A DNA stretch of 64,000 nt. Origin: Riemerella columbina DSM 16469. Its GTDB lineage: Bacteria > Bacteroidota > Bacteroidia > Flavobacteriales > Weeksellaceae. A program made the position numbers and the translations under genes. Below are positions 1 through 7,795 of this stretch, in pieces. Position 1 is the first letter of the stretch. Each line of letters begins with the position of its first letter. Location: NCBI RefSeq assembly GCF_000374405.1, contig NZ_KB894251.1, positions 1 through 64,000 of the forward strand, given 5' to 3'. The notes under the pieces were generated by a model. That model was not told where the DNA came from. It saw only the letters and a list, made by a program, of their open reading frames with translations, and did no database searches.

Positions 1-2
1 AA

Positions 3-1088
3 GGTAAGATCAATAATACCTCCAATAAACTCATTGTAAAAATTCCTTACACCAATGGTAGTGGTTCTTATACCAAGGTAACCTCTCAAGCAGTAACCAC
101 CGCTGCAGGGCAGGGTGATGATACCAATACTCTTACGCTAAATATTCCTCAGGGTAATTTTGGGGTGAATGGTTATTTAGATGCGACCATTACCGTAGGC
201 GGTTCGGATAATGAATATCTTGTAAAAATGTTACCACCGGGGCAAGAGTACGAAATTGCGACCATTCCATACACACTCAATGGGCAACCGTATCAAGTGG
301 TCTTAAAAGGTATAGGTGGGGTTCCAGATCGTTGTTTTGGTAAGACCACATTTGATTGTGTAGGCTATGGCGCGAAAGTAAAAGAGCATGAGTTTATCTA
401 CATCCCTATCAAAGGACCTGATGGAAGAACATGGTTAAATAATAATTTGGGGGCAGAATATGCCAGAGTAGGTTCTCGATATTTTAATCCAGTTCAGCAA
501 GCCACCAGCAAAACGGACTGGAAAGCATATGGTTCACTTTTCCAGTGGCAGCGTAATCCAGATGGACATGAACTCATCAATTGGTCTAACGCAACTAGTG
601 GTACGCCGAAATATAATAGCCCTACATCAACTTTATCCAGCTCTTGGACAAATCCAAATACTAACCAGTTTATAAATAGTACTTCTTCGTCTAACTATAG
701 TTGGGTAAACAATACCGTTAACCAAAATAGTGAAAAGACTTTATGGCAAACGGGTGGTGCTACCAACCCGTGTCCGTCTGGTTATCATGTTCCTACGCAT
801 ACGGAGCAGATGGCGTTGCATGATGCTATTACAGGTAGGTCTAATGGTACAAATTCCTCAAATAGCTCTGCAATGTGGAACGAGACTGGTCTTCGTCTGC
901 CTGCTAGTGGTGACCGTAACAGCAGCTATGGGACGCTCTACTTTCACAGCAGCTACGGCAACTTCTGGAGCAGTGAGCAGGGCAATAGCAACTACTCGTG
1001 GAACCTGTGGTTCAACAGCAGCAATAGCGACGCGGGCGACAACGACAGTCGTGCAGTCGGCTTTAGCGTCCGCTGCCTCAAGGATTAA
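3..1088 (+). CDS. FISUMP-domain surface protein, 5'-truncated by window edge; likely DGR target
   Basis: The reading frame is open from base 3 with no stop, so the gene starts before the window; the first internal start (GTG, 165) is unlikely to be real. The N-terminal visible part is beta-rich and Asn/Thr-rich. From about base 420 it matches the Fibrobacter succinogenes major paralogous (FISUMP) pattern: DGRTWLNNNLG, then YGSLFQWQRNPDGH, NPCPSGYHVPT, FWSSE and a terminal VRCLKD. FISUMP domains adopt a C-type lectin-like fold and are usually surface-exposed or lipoprotein-borne. The last ~170 bases are much richer in G+C than the rest and use AGC/AAC/TAC/GAC codons, unlike the AGT/TCT/AAT codons upstream; this suggests a diversified binding surface. 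Ligand unknown. Family assignment is confident; the DGR role is inference. Confidence 0.8.
   Translation, partial: GKINNTSNKLIVKIPYTNGSGSYTKVTSQAVTTAAGQGDDTNTLTLNIPQGNFGVNGYLDATITVGGSDNEYLVKMLPPGQEYEIATIPYTLNGQPYQVVLKGIGGVPDRCFGKTTFDCVGYGAKVKEHEFIYIPIKGPDGRTWLNNNLGAEYARVGSRYFNPVQQATSKTDWKAYGSLFQWQRNPDGHELINWSNATSGTPKYNSPTSTLSSSWTNPNTNQFINSTSSSNYSWVNNTVNQNSEKTLWQTGGATNPCPSGYHVPTHTEQMALHDAITGRSNGTNSSNSSAMWNETGLRLPASGDRNSSYGTLYFHSSYGNFWSSEQGNSNYSWNLWFNSSNSDAGDNDSRAVGFSVRCLKD
915..1079 (+). other. Putative DGR variable region (VR)
   Basis: Between codon CGT at 915 and CGT near 1056 the frame holds nine AGC, six AAC, three TAC, three GAC and one CAC codon. This spectrum is expected when AAC codons of a template repeat are mutated at adenines (A to N at the first two bases). 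The residues fall in the C-terminal lectin-fold part, where DGR targets vary. The 3' end (about 1057-1088) has few adenine-variable codons and is GC-rich, as in an initiation-of-mutagenic-homology tract. No template repeat or reverse transcriptase is in the window, so this is an inference from composition and protein family. Confidence 0.55.
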
Positions 1089-1239
1089 GCGTGCGTTCAC
1101 ATCTGTTTTCCGCCAGCCCGCTTAAGCTTGTAAGTAAAAAACAGGTGGGTAAGGCTAAGTATGGCGGTAACCCTATAGGGTAACATAATGTAACCCTATG
1201 GGTTCGCTAAAAAAGGTACAAACTAACCACCATACCCCC

Positions 1240-1286
1240 AAAAGCCTGCAAAGGCTTATCTATAAAGACTTTGTAGGCTTTTATAA
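1240..1286 (+). terminator. Rho-independent terminator after the FISUMP gene
   Basis: AAAAGCCTGCAAAG (1240-1253) pairs with CTTTGTAGGCTTTT (1269-1282), 14 pairs including one G-U, with a T-rich 3' side. It lies 150 bases after the stop codon. Confidence 0.65.
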
Positions 1287-1339
1287 TTAATAAAATAATC
1301 TAACTAATATTTTAAAAATAGTAAAAAAACTAAGACATT

Positions 1340-1432
1340 ATGCCTAAAATCTTCCGCAAACCCGCTCCCTATATGGTGTTGCAAGATAGTAACCCTATAA
1401 GCAATAAGCCTAACCCCTTTGGCTTACCATGA
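1340..1432 (+). CDS. Short ORF, 30 aa, doubtful
   Basis: ATG at 1340 opens a frame encoding a peptide that begins MPKIFRKPAPYMVLQ and ends NKPNPFGLP before TGA. The codons and Pro/Asn-rich composition look protein-like rather than random, and it could be the 5' remnant of a longer gene. Nothing in the following sequence continues the frame. I do not recognise a family. Confidence 0.25.
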   Translation: MPKIFRKPAPYMVLQDSNPISNKPNPFGLP

Positions 1433-1798
1433 CAAATTCGACCTCTAAGTCTGTGGCGTAAAGAAGTTTGAAACGAAAGGCGTTAAAAAAGTTTTACTGT
1501 TTGAGCGAGGTACGAGCGAGTTCTAAAACTTTTAGCCTTTAGTGAAAAACTTTAGCCTAAAGACTTACAGTCTTGATTTTTGGTTCTTTTTATCAAGAAA
1601 AAGAACAATAAATAATCATGGTATGGAGTAATTTATAATAAAGCAATATAAAAATAGGCTTAAAGGCACGAGCGTCGTGCTCACACCAGTAAAGGGGCTT
1701 CTACCAAGTGTTAATATAACAATACATAAATATAATATACGGTATAAGCCGAAAGCCCTCTGCCTACGGCTTACAGCTAACTAAAAACATATAAAATT

Positions 1799-2308
1799 AT
1801 GGCATTAGACAATTTAATCAGTATCCGCTTTACGGATCAAGAATTGCAAACACTAAACACTGCAATTCAGCAAATCAATCAAGTATTGCAGGGCAAGGTC
1901 ATCAACCTAAGCCCAGAAGAACGCCAACAATACGGTAGCATTGCCGACCGCAACAAAGTCTTAGTAGACAAGTGCAAACACTATATGGAGCAAGACACCG
2001 AAACCTTGCCCCGTACCATAGACAAAACCGAGTTTGACGCGGACTACCACGCCAGGCAGCAATTAGATATCCCGCTAAAAGCATTGTCTCGTATTGTAGA
2101 AAAAATGAGTGATACCAAAATCTTGTTAGACCATGATAACTTCCATAGTGCCATTGCGTATTATAGATACATTAAATACCTGTCCTCTCAAAACGAGCCA
2201 GGGACTACCAGTATCTATCAAGATCTTAAGAAGCATTATCAAAGCGCTAGTTCTAAGGTAAAAGACGAGGCATCAGGTGGTTCAGAAGCACCTTCGGGTA
2301 CTTCTTAA
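1799..2308 (+). CDS. Bacteroidetes-specific hypothetical protein, 169 aa
   Basis: Starts MALDNLISIRF and contains LSPEERQQYGSI, a central helical region and SDTKILLDHDNFHSA. I recall similar soluble ~170-aa proteins in Bacteroidetes that share the N-terminal 'MALxNLISxxF' and 'LSDTKILLD' patterns, without an assigned function. No signal peptide or membrane segment. The C-terminal tail (about 152-169) is Ser/Gly/Glu-rich and likely disordered; its DNA contains a GGTGGTTC motif that recurs in the hairpins downstream. It is flanked by a gene-poor stretch and a strong terminator, so it is probably a single-gene unit. Confidence 0.75.
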   Translation: MALDNLISIRFTDQELQTLNTAIQQINQVLQGKVINLSPEERQQYGSIADRNKVLVDKCKHYMEQDTETLPRTIDKTEFDADYHARQQLDIPLKALSRIVEKMSDTKILLDHDNFHSAIAYYRYIKYLSSQNEPGTTSIYQDLKKHYQSASSKVKDEASGGSEAPSGTS

Positions 2309-2354
2309 TAAGGTGTAGGGTATTTGTAAACCGCCCAATAGGTGGTTATTTAAT

Positions 2355-2395
2355 AGTTCTCGGGTGGTCTTTGACCACCCGAGAACTCGTTTTTT
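2355..2395 (+). terminator. Strong terminator, 15-bp perfect stem
   Basis: Bases 2355-2369 pair perfectly with 2373-2387 around a TTT loop and are followed by CG and six T. It follows the 169-aa gene by 46 bases. The stem core GGGTGGTC/GACCACCC echoes other GGTGG/CCACC palindromes nearby (2341-2350 with 2457-2466; 2429-2436 with 2438-2445). Confidence 0.85.
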
Positions 2396-2692
2396 AGGGG
2401 ATGTAGATACTTATGATAGTGCTTGTAGGTGGTTCAGAACCACCCTATCCCACCTTAATAACCACCCCTCGTTACCTTTTATAATAGGTGTAGGTAATTT
2501 ATTAATGTATTGATGTAGAATGTACTAATGTAAGATGTACTAATTTAGAGATTAGAGGCTAGAAATTAGACAAGAACAGCAATAAGCAGTAGGCTTTAAG
2601 CTGTAAGCTACTCAAAACTTTTAACTCAAAACTTTTAACTCTTCACTTTTAATTTAAAATCTATCATTTAGCATTTATAATTTATTTACCCC
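2396..2692. repeat. Gene-free stretch with composite intergenic repeat, copy 1
   Basis: 2429-2445 is a GGTGGTTC-A-GAACCACC palindrome. From about 2499 the sequence is a decayed modular repeat. Read on the minus strand from the speB stop it is: an ATTATAAATG box, GAAGAGTTAAAAGTTTTGAG repeated (the core occurs twice), a TAGCTTACAGCTTAAAGCC box, then short units of the type TTAGTACATCTTACATTAGTACATT. The same module order occurs after genes at 26775 and 38704. Confidence 0.6.
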
Positions 2693-3550
2693 TCAATCTT
2701 TATTTTGATGATAATACGCTAACATTTTGTAATACAATTTCGCGGCAAGGAATGCCGTAGGTTTGGGCATTGGGCTATCCATCAATTCTACAATATCAAA
2801 AGCCACTACATTGCACTTTTCAAATACTTTTCTAAGCAATTCCAAAGTAGGATACCATTGCAAACCGCCTGGTTCTGGCGTCCCTGTTGAGGGTGCTATC
2901 GAAGGGTCAAAAGCATCTAAATCAATCGTTATATAGACATTGCCTTCCACTTTGTTCAGCACCTCCTCTATCCAATTGGGGTTGTTATGGATTTCGTGAG
3001 CCCAAAAACAACGCCCTTCGGGTACATATTGCATTTCCTCCACATCGCAAGAGCGGATACCTACTTGCACCAAAGTGTGCTTTTCGTTTGCCTCAAACAC
3101 CGCACAAGCGTGATTGGAAGTAGAGCCGTGATATTCAGGTCGCAAATCGGTATGAGCATCGAGTTGCAGAACGGTCAAATTCTCGTACTTCTCCCCCACC
3201 GCACGAATCGAACCAATAGAAACTGAATGTTCTCCACCAAATAAGGTAAAGAGTTTTCCCTCATTCTTTAGTAATTCTTTGGTCTTTTGATAGACTGCTT
3301 CGGTCATCGCTTCGGGTGAACTATTTTCGGATACTTCCCCTGCCAAATACACTCCTTCCAAATAAGGCTCAGTTCCCGTTTCGATATCGTACAATTCCAT
3401 ATTTTCAGAAGCATCAAGGAACAATTCAGGTCCTTTGTCAGCACCTTTTCCCCAAGTGGAAGTCCCATCGTAAGGAACGGTTACCAACATCACTTTTGAA
3501 TTTTCTAAACTTGCGTATTCCTCAGGAATCCCTGCGTAAGTATTTTCCAT
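2693..3550 (-). CDS. speB: Agmatinase (agmatine ureohydrolase)
   Basis: Hydrolyses agmatine to putrescine and urea in the cytosol. The start is taken at ATG 3550 (protein 285 aa, MENTYAGIPE); the frame continues upstream into speA but that extension is basic and not family-like. Ureohydrolase metal ligands are visible: GGEHS (~105-109), DAHTD (~131-135) and DLDAFD (~210-215), the binuclear Mn site. The length suits the family. It lies 23 bases after speA on the same strand, so the two enzymes probably form the arginine-agmatine-putrescine route in one operon. Substrate choice between agmatine and related guanidines is inferred from this context. Confidence 0.88.
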   Translation of the reverse strand: MENTYAGIPEEYASLENSKVMLVTVPYDGTSTWGKGADKGPELFLDASENMELYDIETGTEPYLEGVYLAGEVSENSSPEAMTEAVYQKTKELLKNEGKLFTLFGGEHSVSIGSIRAVGEKYENLTVLQLDAHTDLRPEYHGSTSNHACAVFEANEKHTLVQVGIRSCDVEEMQYVPEGRCFWAHEIHNNPNWIEEVLNKVEGNVYITIDLDAFDPSIAPSTGTPEPGGLQWYPTLELLRKVFEKCNVVAFDIVELMDSPMPKPTAFLAAKLYYKMLAYYHQNKD

Positions 3551-3573
3551 TTTATTTATTTTTCTTTTAAAAA

Positions 3574-4965
3574 TTAATACCCTACCAGTTTTAAAACTTC
3601 TTCTGGATTTTGTTTTTCTCGGAAGAGTTCGTAGGTAAAGTTGCCTTCGTCGTCTTTGGTAATTAAAATATGTCTCGGTTGTGGAATTAAACAATGGTGC
3701 GCACCGCCATAACCACTGATACTTTCCTGATAAGCTCCCGTATTGAAAAATCCAATATAAAGCGGTTTGGTATCACTAAAGACGGGTAAATAGATGGCAT
3801 TGGTATGCTGCTCCGAGTTATAATAATCATCCGAATCACAAGTTAAACCGCCGAGGAATACCCTTTCGTAGCTGTCTTCCCATCGGTTAATCGGTAGCAT
3901 AATGAAGTGTCTAGAAATCGCCCAAGAATCGGGGAGCGTCGTCATAAAACTGCTGTCTATCATATTCCATTTTTCTCGGTCGTTTTGGCGTTTCTGGCTG
4001 ATAATTTGGTAGATATTAGCTCCACTTTCCCCTACGGTAAACGAACCAAATTCTGTATAGATATTTGGTTCTTCCACGCCTTCTTCTTCACAGAATTTTT
4101 TAATTTGAGAAACGATTTCATTCACCATATACTCATAATCGTAGTCGAAATTGAGTGAGGTTTTGATAGGAAATCCTCCGCCAATATTTAATGAATCTAC
4201 TTCTGGGGCAATTTTTTTCAAACGCGCATAGACTCTTAAACATTTAAACAATTCGTTCCAATAATAAGCGGTGTCTTTAATCCCTGTATTGATAAAGAAG
4301 TGTAGCATTTTAAGCCTTGCATTAGGATGCTCTGCTATTTTTTGGCTATAATAAGGGATAATATCCTTATACCCAATACCGAGTCTTGAGGTATAAAACT
4401 CAAACTTTGGCTCTTCCTCAGATGCAATTCTAATCCCGATATTAAAAGTAGAGTCTATGCTCTCCGTTAATTTATCTAATTCTCTATAATTATCTAGAAT
4501 AGGCGTAATATTTTCAAAACCATCATTGATGAGTGCTGAAATTTTTTCTAAATAGTCATCGGTTTTAAAGCCATTACAAATCACCTCAATGTTTTTTTGA
4601 ACACTTCCCCTTTCGTATAGTTTTTTCACGATATCCATATCAAATGCCGAAGAAGTTTCTAGACTGATATCATTCTTCAAAGCCTCATCTAAAACGAATG
4701 AAAAATGGCTAGATTTAGTACAATAACAATAGCGGTAAGTGTTTTTATACTCGTTTTTCTCTATGGCATCGGCAAACCATTTCTTTGCTCTTTGGATGTT
4801 TTGAGAGATTTTTGGTAGATAGCTAATTTTAAGTGGCGTCCCAAACTTTTCTATCACCTCCATTAAGTTAATCCCATGAAAATGCAGACTTTCCGCATCA
4901 TAAGAAAATTCTTCTTGAGGGAAATACAAAGTTTGGTCTATCAGTTCCGAATATTTTATTTTCAT
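3574..4965 (-). CDS. speA: Arginine decarboxylase, fold-III PLP type
   Basis: 463 aa. Decarboxylates arginine to agmatine, first step of putrescine synthesis. An alanine-racemase-like PLP barrel begins around residue 40; the PLP lysine is K84 in YCTKSSHF. FYTSRLGIG, LNIGGGFP and GGLTCDSDD follow as expected of this decarboxylase class. It is shorter than the E. coli enzyme and close to the compact forms of Bacteroidetes. First gene of a two-gene operon with speB. The 128 bases upstream separate it from the 5094-6311 genes and hold the terminator of those genes. Confidence 0.88.
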   Translation of the reverse strand: MKIKYSELIDQTLYFPQEEFSYDAESLHFHGINLMEVIEKFGTPLKISYLPKISQNIQRAKKWFADAIEKNEYKNTYRYCYCTKSSHFSFVLDEALKNDISLETSSAFDMDIVKKLYERGSVQKNIEVICNGFKTDDYLEKISALINDGFENITPILDNYRELDKLTESIDSTFNIGIRIASEEEPKFEFYTSRLGIGYKDIIPYYSQKIAEHPNARLKMLHFFINTGIKDTAYYWNELFKCLRVYARLKKIAPEVDSLNIGGGFPIKTSLNFDYDYEYMVNEIVSQIKKFCEEEGVEEPNIYTEFGSFTVGESGANIYQIISQKRQNDREKWNMIDSSFMTTLPDSWAISRHFIMLPINRWEDSYERVFLGGLTCDSDDYYNSEQHTNAIYLPVFSDTKPLYIGFFNTGAYQESISGYGGAHHCLIPQPRHILITKDDEGNFTYELFREKQNPEEVLKLVGY

Positions 4966-5035
4966 TAATAAAGTTTAATTTTTTTACTATGCAAAAATGC
5001 TAAAAAAAGTTGAAGTTTTATTGTGTTAAATAGAA

Positions 5036-5065
5036 AAACTTCTACATTCACTAATATAGAAGTTT
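5036..5065 (-). terminator. Terminator of the 5094-5879 unit
   Basis: AAACTTCTA (5036-5044) pairs with TAGAAGTTT (5057-5065). Read on the minus strand the hairpin is followed by a T-rich stretch, just after the stop of the 157-aa gene. Confidence 0.65.
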
Positions 5066-5093
5066 CTCAACTTATTTATTTAGGATTAAAACC

Positions 5094-5567
5094 TTACTTT
5101 GCTTGTAAGTCTTCAATTTTTTCTCTTACATATCTAATGGCTACTGGTGCTACATAGACCAATAATATACCAATCAATTTGTTTTTCCAACTGCTATTAT
5201 AGAGTTTTTTTCTGGCATAACTGCCCACAAAAGTGACAACTCCTAGCCTTAGTGCATTTTCTACTACACTTTGCTTTAAGTTATCGTTATCTAACCTTAG
5301 TACAGGCGTTCTATTTTTATCCGATATTTTCTTTTGTAATCCTCTAGAAACTTGAGACACAATGCTTCCCGTCTTCAATGCCAGATGTTTTTCGCCATCA
5401 TCCCCAGGTTTTAAGGTAAGAAATTCATCGGTAAATCCTCCCGTCAATTGACTAAAAGAAGTTTTAGGATTTTTAAAAGTAATCAAGTCTTGCAAATCTT
5501 GCACTTCATTTTTCAAAAGTGCTTTTTGCTGTCTTAGTTCTGCTAGATTTTTATATTTGGCACCCAT
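5094..5567 (-). CDS. Hypothetical envelope-associated protein, 157 aa
   Basis: Starts with a coiled-coil-like stretch (LAELRQQKALLKNEVQDLQDL, first ~30 residues). A polar middle is followed by a hydrophobic segment near the C terminus (LIGILLVYVAPVAI, about 131-144). Function unknown. It starts 3 bases after the 102-aa holin-like gene, so the two are probably co-translated. Together with the YtxH gene upstream this looks like a small stress/envelope cluster of the kind often seen in Flavobacteria; that role is inference. Confidence 0.65.
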   Translation of the reverse strand: MGAKYKNLAELRQQKALLKNEVQDLQDLITFKNPKTSFSQLTGGFTDEFLTLKPGDDGEKHLALKTGSIVSQVSRGLQKKISDKNRTPVLRLDNDNLKQSVVENALRLGVVTFVGSYARKKLYNSSWKNKLIGILLVYVAPVAIRYVREKIEDLQAK

Positions 5568-5570
5568 AAT

Positions 5571-5879
5571 TTATTTGTTTAATGATTTGATGATGATATT
5601 AGCAATACCTTCCTTTACAGAAGTTCTAAAAACTAAAAACAAAATAACAAAGAGGAGGTAGATACCCGCCATAATTAAAAATCCATAGACAATATTCTCT
5701 AAACATTGACCGATAAGAATGGCTAATCCTATATTAAGCAAAACAAGAAAAAACAAAGCAAATACCGCCAACGATACACCAAAAACGATAGCACCAGCAG
5801 ATAAGGATGCTTTTTCAGTAGCCTCCATCTTTAACAAATCTAATCGGCTTTGGGCATAATTTTTTAAAATTTCAATCAT
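5571..5879 (-). CDS. Holin-like (DUF1469-type) membrane protein, 102 aa
   Basis: The start is taken at ATG 5879 (MIEILKNYAQ); the longer frame adds 11 unlikely residues. Two hydrophobic segments (about 27-55 and 60-85) follow an amphipathic N-terminal helix with RLDLLKMEATEKAS, the pattern of the 'phage holin family'/DUF1469 inner-membrane proteins found in bacterial chromosomes. These are not true lysis holins in most cases. A 13-bp hairpin separates it from the YtxH gene upstream, so expression may be partly independent. Confidence 0.7.
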   Translation of the reverse strand: MIEILKNYAQSRLDLLKMEATEKASLSAGAIVFGVSLAVFALFFLVLLNIGLAILIGQCLENIVYGFLIMAGIYLLFVILFLVFRTSVKEGIANIIIKSLNK

Positions 5880-5907
5880 AATTAATATTTTAGAGTGTTC
5901 TAATTTA

Positions 5908-5943
5908 AACAAAAAGGAACTATTTTACAAGTTCCTTTTTGTT
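5908..5943 (-). terminator. Hairpin between YtxH gene and holin-like gene
   Basis: AACAAAAAGGAAC (5908-5920) pairs perfectly with GTTCCTTTTTGTT (5931-5943). On the minus strand the T-rich arm ends the YtxH transcript or attenuates it. Confidence 0.7.
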
Positions 5944-5963
5944 TTATAAGTTGTAAGAACTGC

Positions 5964-6311
5964 TTATTTTAAAGCATCTAGTTCAGACTCTACATCTTTA
6001 GCAATTTCGCTAACTTTATCCGATGCTTGTTCTTTATATTTTTCATAAGTATCTTTTACATTAGATACCACATTGTCTAAAGTATCTTTAGTTTTTTCAG
6101 AAAGATCTTCATATTTTTCTTTGACTTTTTTGCTAGTTTTTTCGTACTTTTTCTTAGCTTCGTCTTTAAGGTCTTCTGATTTTTCCTTAATTTTCTTTCT
6201 AGTTTTTTTACCTTCTTCTGGTGCGTAAAGCATTCCAAGAGCAACGCCTACAGCAGCACCTGCTAATAAACCAACTAAAACTCCTACTGAATTGTTATTT
6301 CTTTTTGACAT
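5964..6311 (-). CDS. YtxH domain protein, 115 aa
   Basis: One N-terminal membrane segment with glycine/alanine spacing (VGVLVGLLAGAAVGVALGMLYAP, about 9-31), then APEEGKKTRKKI and a long, highly charged Lys/Glu helix of about 80 residues. This is the YtxH pattern (often named gas-vesicle-like by automated annotation). YtxH proteins are commonly stress-induced; the mechanism is unknown. It lies upstream of two other small envelope genes on the same strand. Confidence 0.8.
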   Translation of the reverse strand: MSKRNNNSVGVLVGLLAGAAVGVALGMLYAPEEGKKTRKKIKEKSEDLKDEAKKKYEKTSKKVKEKYEDLSEKTKDTLDNVVSNVKDTYEKYKEQASDKVSEIAKDVESELDALK

Positions 6312-6389
6312 AATGTTATTTTTTTGTGTTAATATTAATCTAATCTTCTATGATACATCAATAAGTATACCATAATTTAATTCTTATCA

Positions 6390-7775
6390 TTATTTTTTTA
6401 GAGACTCTTCAACGGCTTTCATCTCTTTAAATTTATCTTCTTTTCTTACCGTTTGATAAACACCTTTTAATAGACTTACGATTTCTAAATTTTTAGGTTC
6501 TAGTGAATACCATTTTTCTAAGTATGGTAACCCTTTAGCGAATCGCTCTCTTCTTTTTTGAAGGATTTCATTAAACTTATCTAAGTTTTTCGCTTTTCTT
6601 GCCGCTTCCGCTTCTTCAATAACTTTACCATCATCTCCTAGCATATAAACATTGTAGAAAATACCTTGTAGTGCAGGGATATAGTTAGGGTCTATTTCTA
6701 AAGCTTTTTTAAACGCATTTTCCGCATCAGTCATGGTGGATAGATCTTTACTCAACAATACCCCAAGGTTATACCACCCCACTTTATCATTAGGATTAGT
6801 GGCTAATTGTTGCTTTAGGCTTTGTACAAATTGTTCTGTTTTACCAGATTTATAATAAGCCGTACCTTGCAATTCTGATAACTTAGTCGATCTAGGGAAT
6901 TTCACTAATCCTTTTTCAATAAGTTGAAGAGCTTGGTCGTAGTCTCCCTTATCTATATATAGAGCACCCAGCGTTTCATATAGTTCTTTTTCAACACTTG
7001 GGGTTTGCTCTGTTTTGAAGTCGGTAAAATCTGATGCCGCCCCCATTTTCTTAAGCATTTCAAAACTATTTTGGTCTAGATTTTCAACTTGACCTGTCTT
7101 TTTGTTTTTAGCCTTATAGACCGTAGTTACACCAGTATAGCCACTATTAATTAAGTTGCTATATACTTCAACAGCTTTGTCTTTATTATCTGCCAAAGCA
7201 TAGTTAAGACCAGCATAGTACATATATAATTTATCATCAGAACCTGCAGCTTTTAATAAGTTGTAAACCTCTTCGTACTTACTTGCCGCTTGTCCGTAAT
7301 CTTTTGCTTGATAGGCTTTATAGGCCTGGTCGCCAGCCGTTTTTAATAACGGATTAATGTGATTTCTAGCCTCATTTGATAATTTCGGGGTATATACTTC
7401 TTCTTTTAGTTTAGCAACCCCACTTTTATCTGCCGCTGCTTTTCCTACGAAGTAAACTCTATCACGGTTTTCATTTTTGCCCGTATAGATTTTCTCTTTA
7501 CCTAAATCTGTAATTTTTGCCAAATAAGCCGCACCATTTTTTACATCTCCAGATTTCAATAAAGCTAAACCTTTAGCATAATAATACTGTTCCAAAACAG
7601 CAGGTTCCAAAAGGTAAGTTTTATCCCCCATTGCAGCCTCTGCCTGAGCAATTTCTGATTTTGCTTTGGCAATATCTCCAGATTCTATCGCTTTATAAGC
7701 ATTTTGAACTTCTTTCTTTTGTGCTAAAGCCCAAGTCGCAGAAATAACTGCTAGGCTTAAAAATATTTTTTTCAT
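6390..7775 (-). CDS. Secreted/periplasmic TPR protein, 461 aa
   Basis: A Sec signal peptide is visible (MKKIFLSLAVISATWALAQ, cleavage after about 19). The rest is built of helical hairpins with TPR spacing, e.g. ALYIDKGDYDQALQLIEKGL and VGWYNLGVLLSK...AENAFKKALEIDPNY (about 330-370). It lies 20 bases after gyrA on the same strand, so it is probably cotranscribed. TPR proteins act as protein-binding scaffolds; the partner is unknown. Confidence 0.8.
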   Translation of the reverse strand: MKKIFLSLAVISATWALAQKKEVQNAYKAIESGDIAKAKSEIAQAEAAMGDKTYLLEPAVLEQYYYAKGLALLKSGDVKNGAAYLAKITDLGKEKIYTGKNENRDRVYFVGKAAADKSGVAKLKEEVYTPKLSNEARNHINPLLKTAGDQAYKAYQAKDYGQAASKYEEVYNLLKAAGSDDKLYMYYAGLNYALADNKDKAVEVYSNLINSGYTGVTTVYKAKNKKTGQVENLDQNSFEMLKKMGAASDFTDFKTEQTPSVEKELYETLGALYIDKGDYDQALQLIEKGLVKFPRSTKLSELQGTAYYKSGKTEQFVQSLKQQLATNPNDKVGWYNLGVLLSKDLSTMTDAENAFKKALEIDPNYIPALQGIFYNVYMLGDDGKVIEEAEAARKAKNLDKFNEILQKRRERFAKGLPYLEKWYSLEPKNLEIVSLLKGVYQTVRKEDKFKEMKAVEESLKK

Positions 7776-7795
7776 AATATCCTTTTGTTTTTATA

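Larger units (their letters stand above)
1089..1798. other. 710-base gene-poor stretch with palindromes
   Basis: No convincing long gene. It holds a CCCTATAGGG palindrome near 1168 with a related AACCC-TAT-GGGTT hairpin after it, a terminator (1240-1286), a 30-codon ORF (1340-1432) and nested inverted repeats at 1561-1606: AGACT/AGTCT, CTTGAT/ATCAAG and GTTCTTTTT/AAAAAGAAC. The text around 1440-1610 looks like decayed, repetitive intergenic DNA. Confidence 0.6.

Noticed and set aside
730-1125. Long frame overlapping the FISUMP gene in another phase
   Set aside because: It is a by-product of the GC-rich AGC/AAC stretch; the peptide is Arg/Ala/Thr low-complexity.
3551-3694. N-terminal extension of speB
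   Set aside because: It overlaps speA, is strongly basic and is absent from the agmatinase family.
5571-5879. Chromosomal holin-like gene taken as a prophage remnant
   Set aside because: It lies in a small chromosomal envelope cluster with YtxH; no phage genes surround it.
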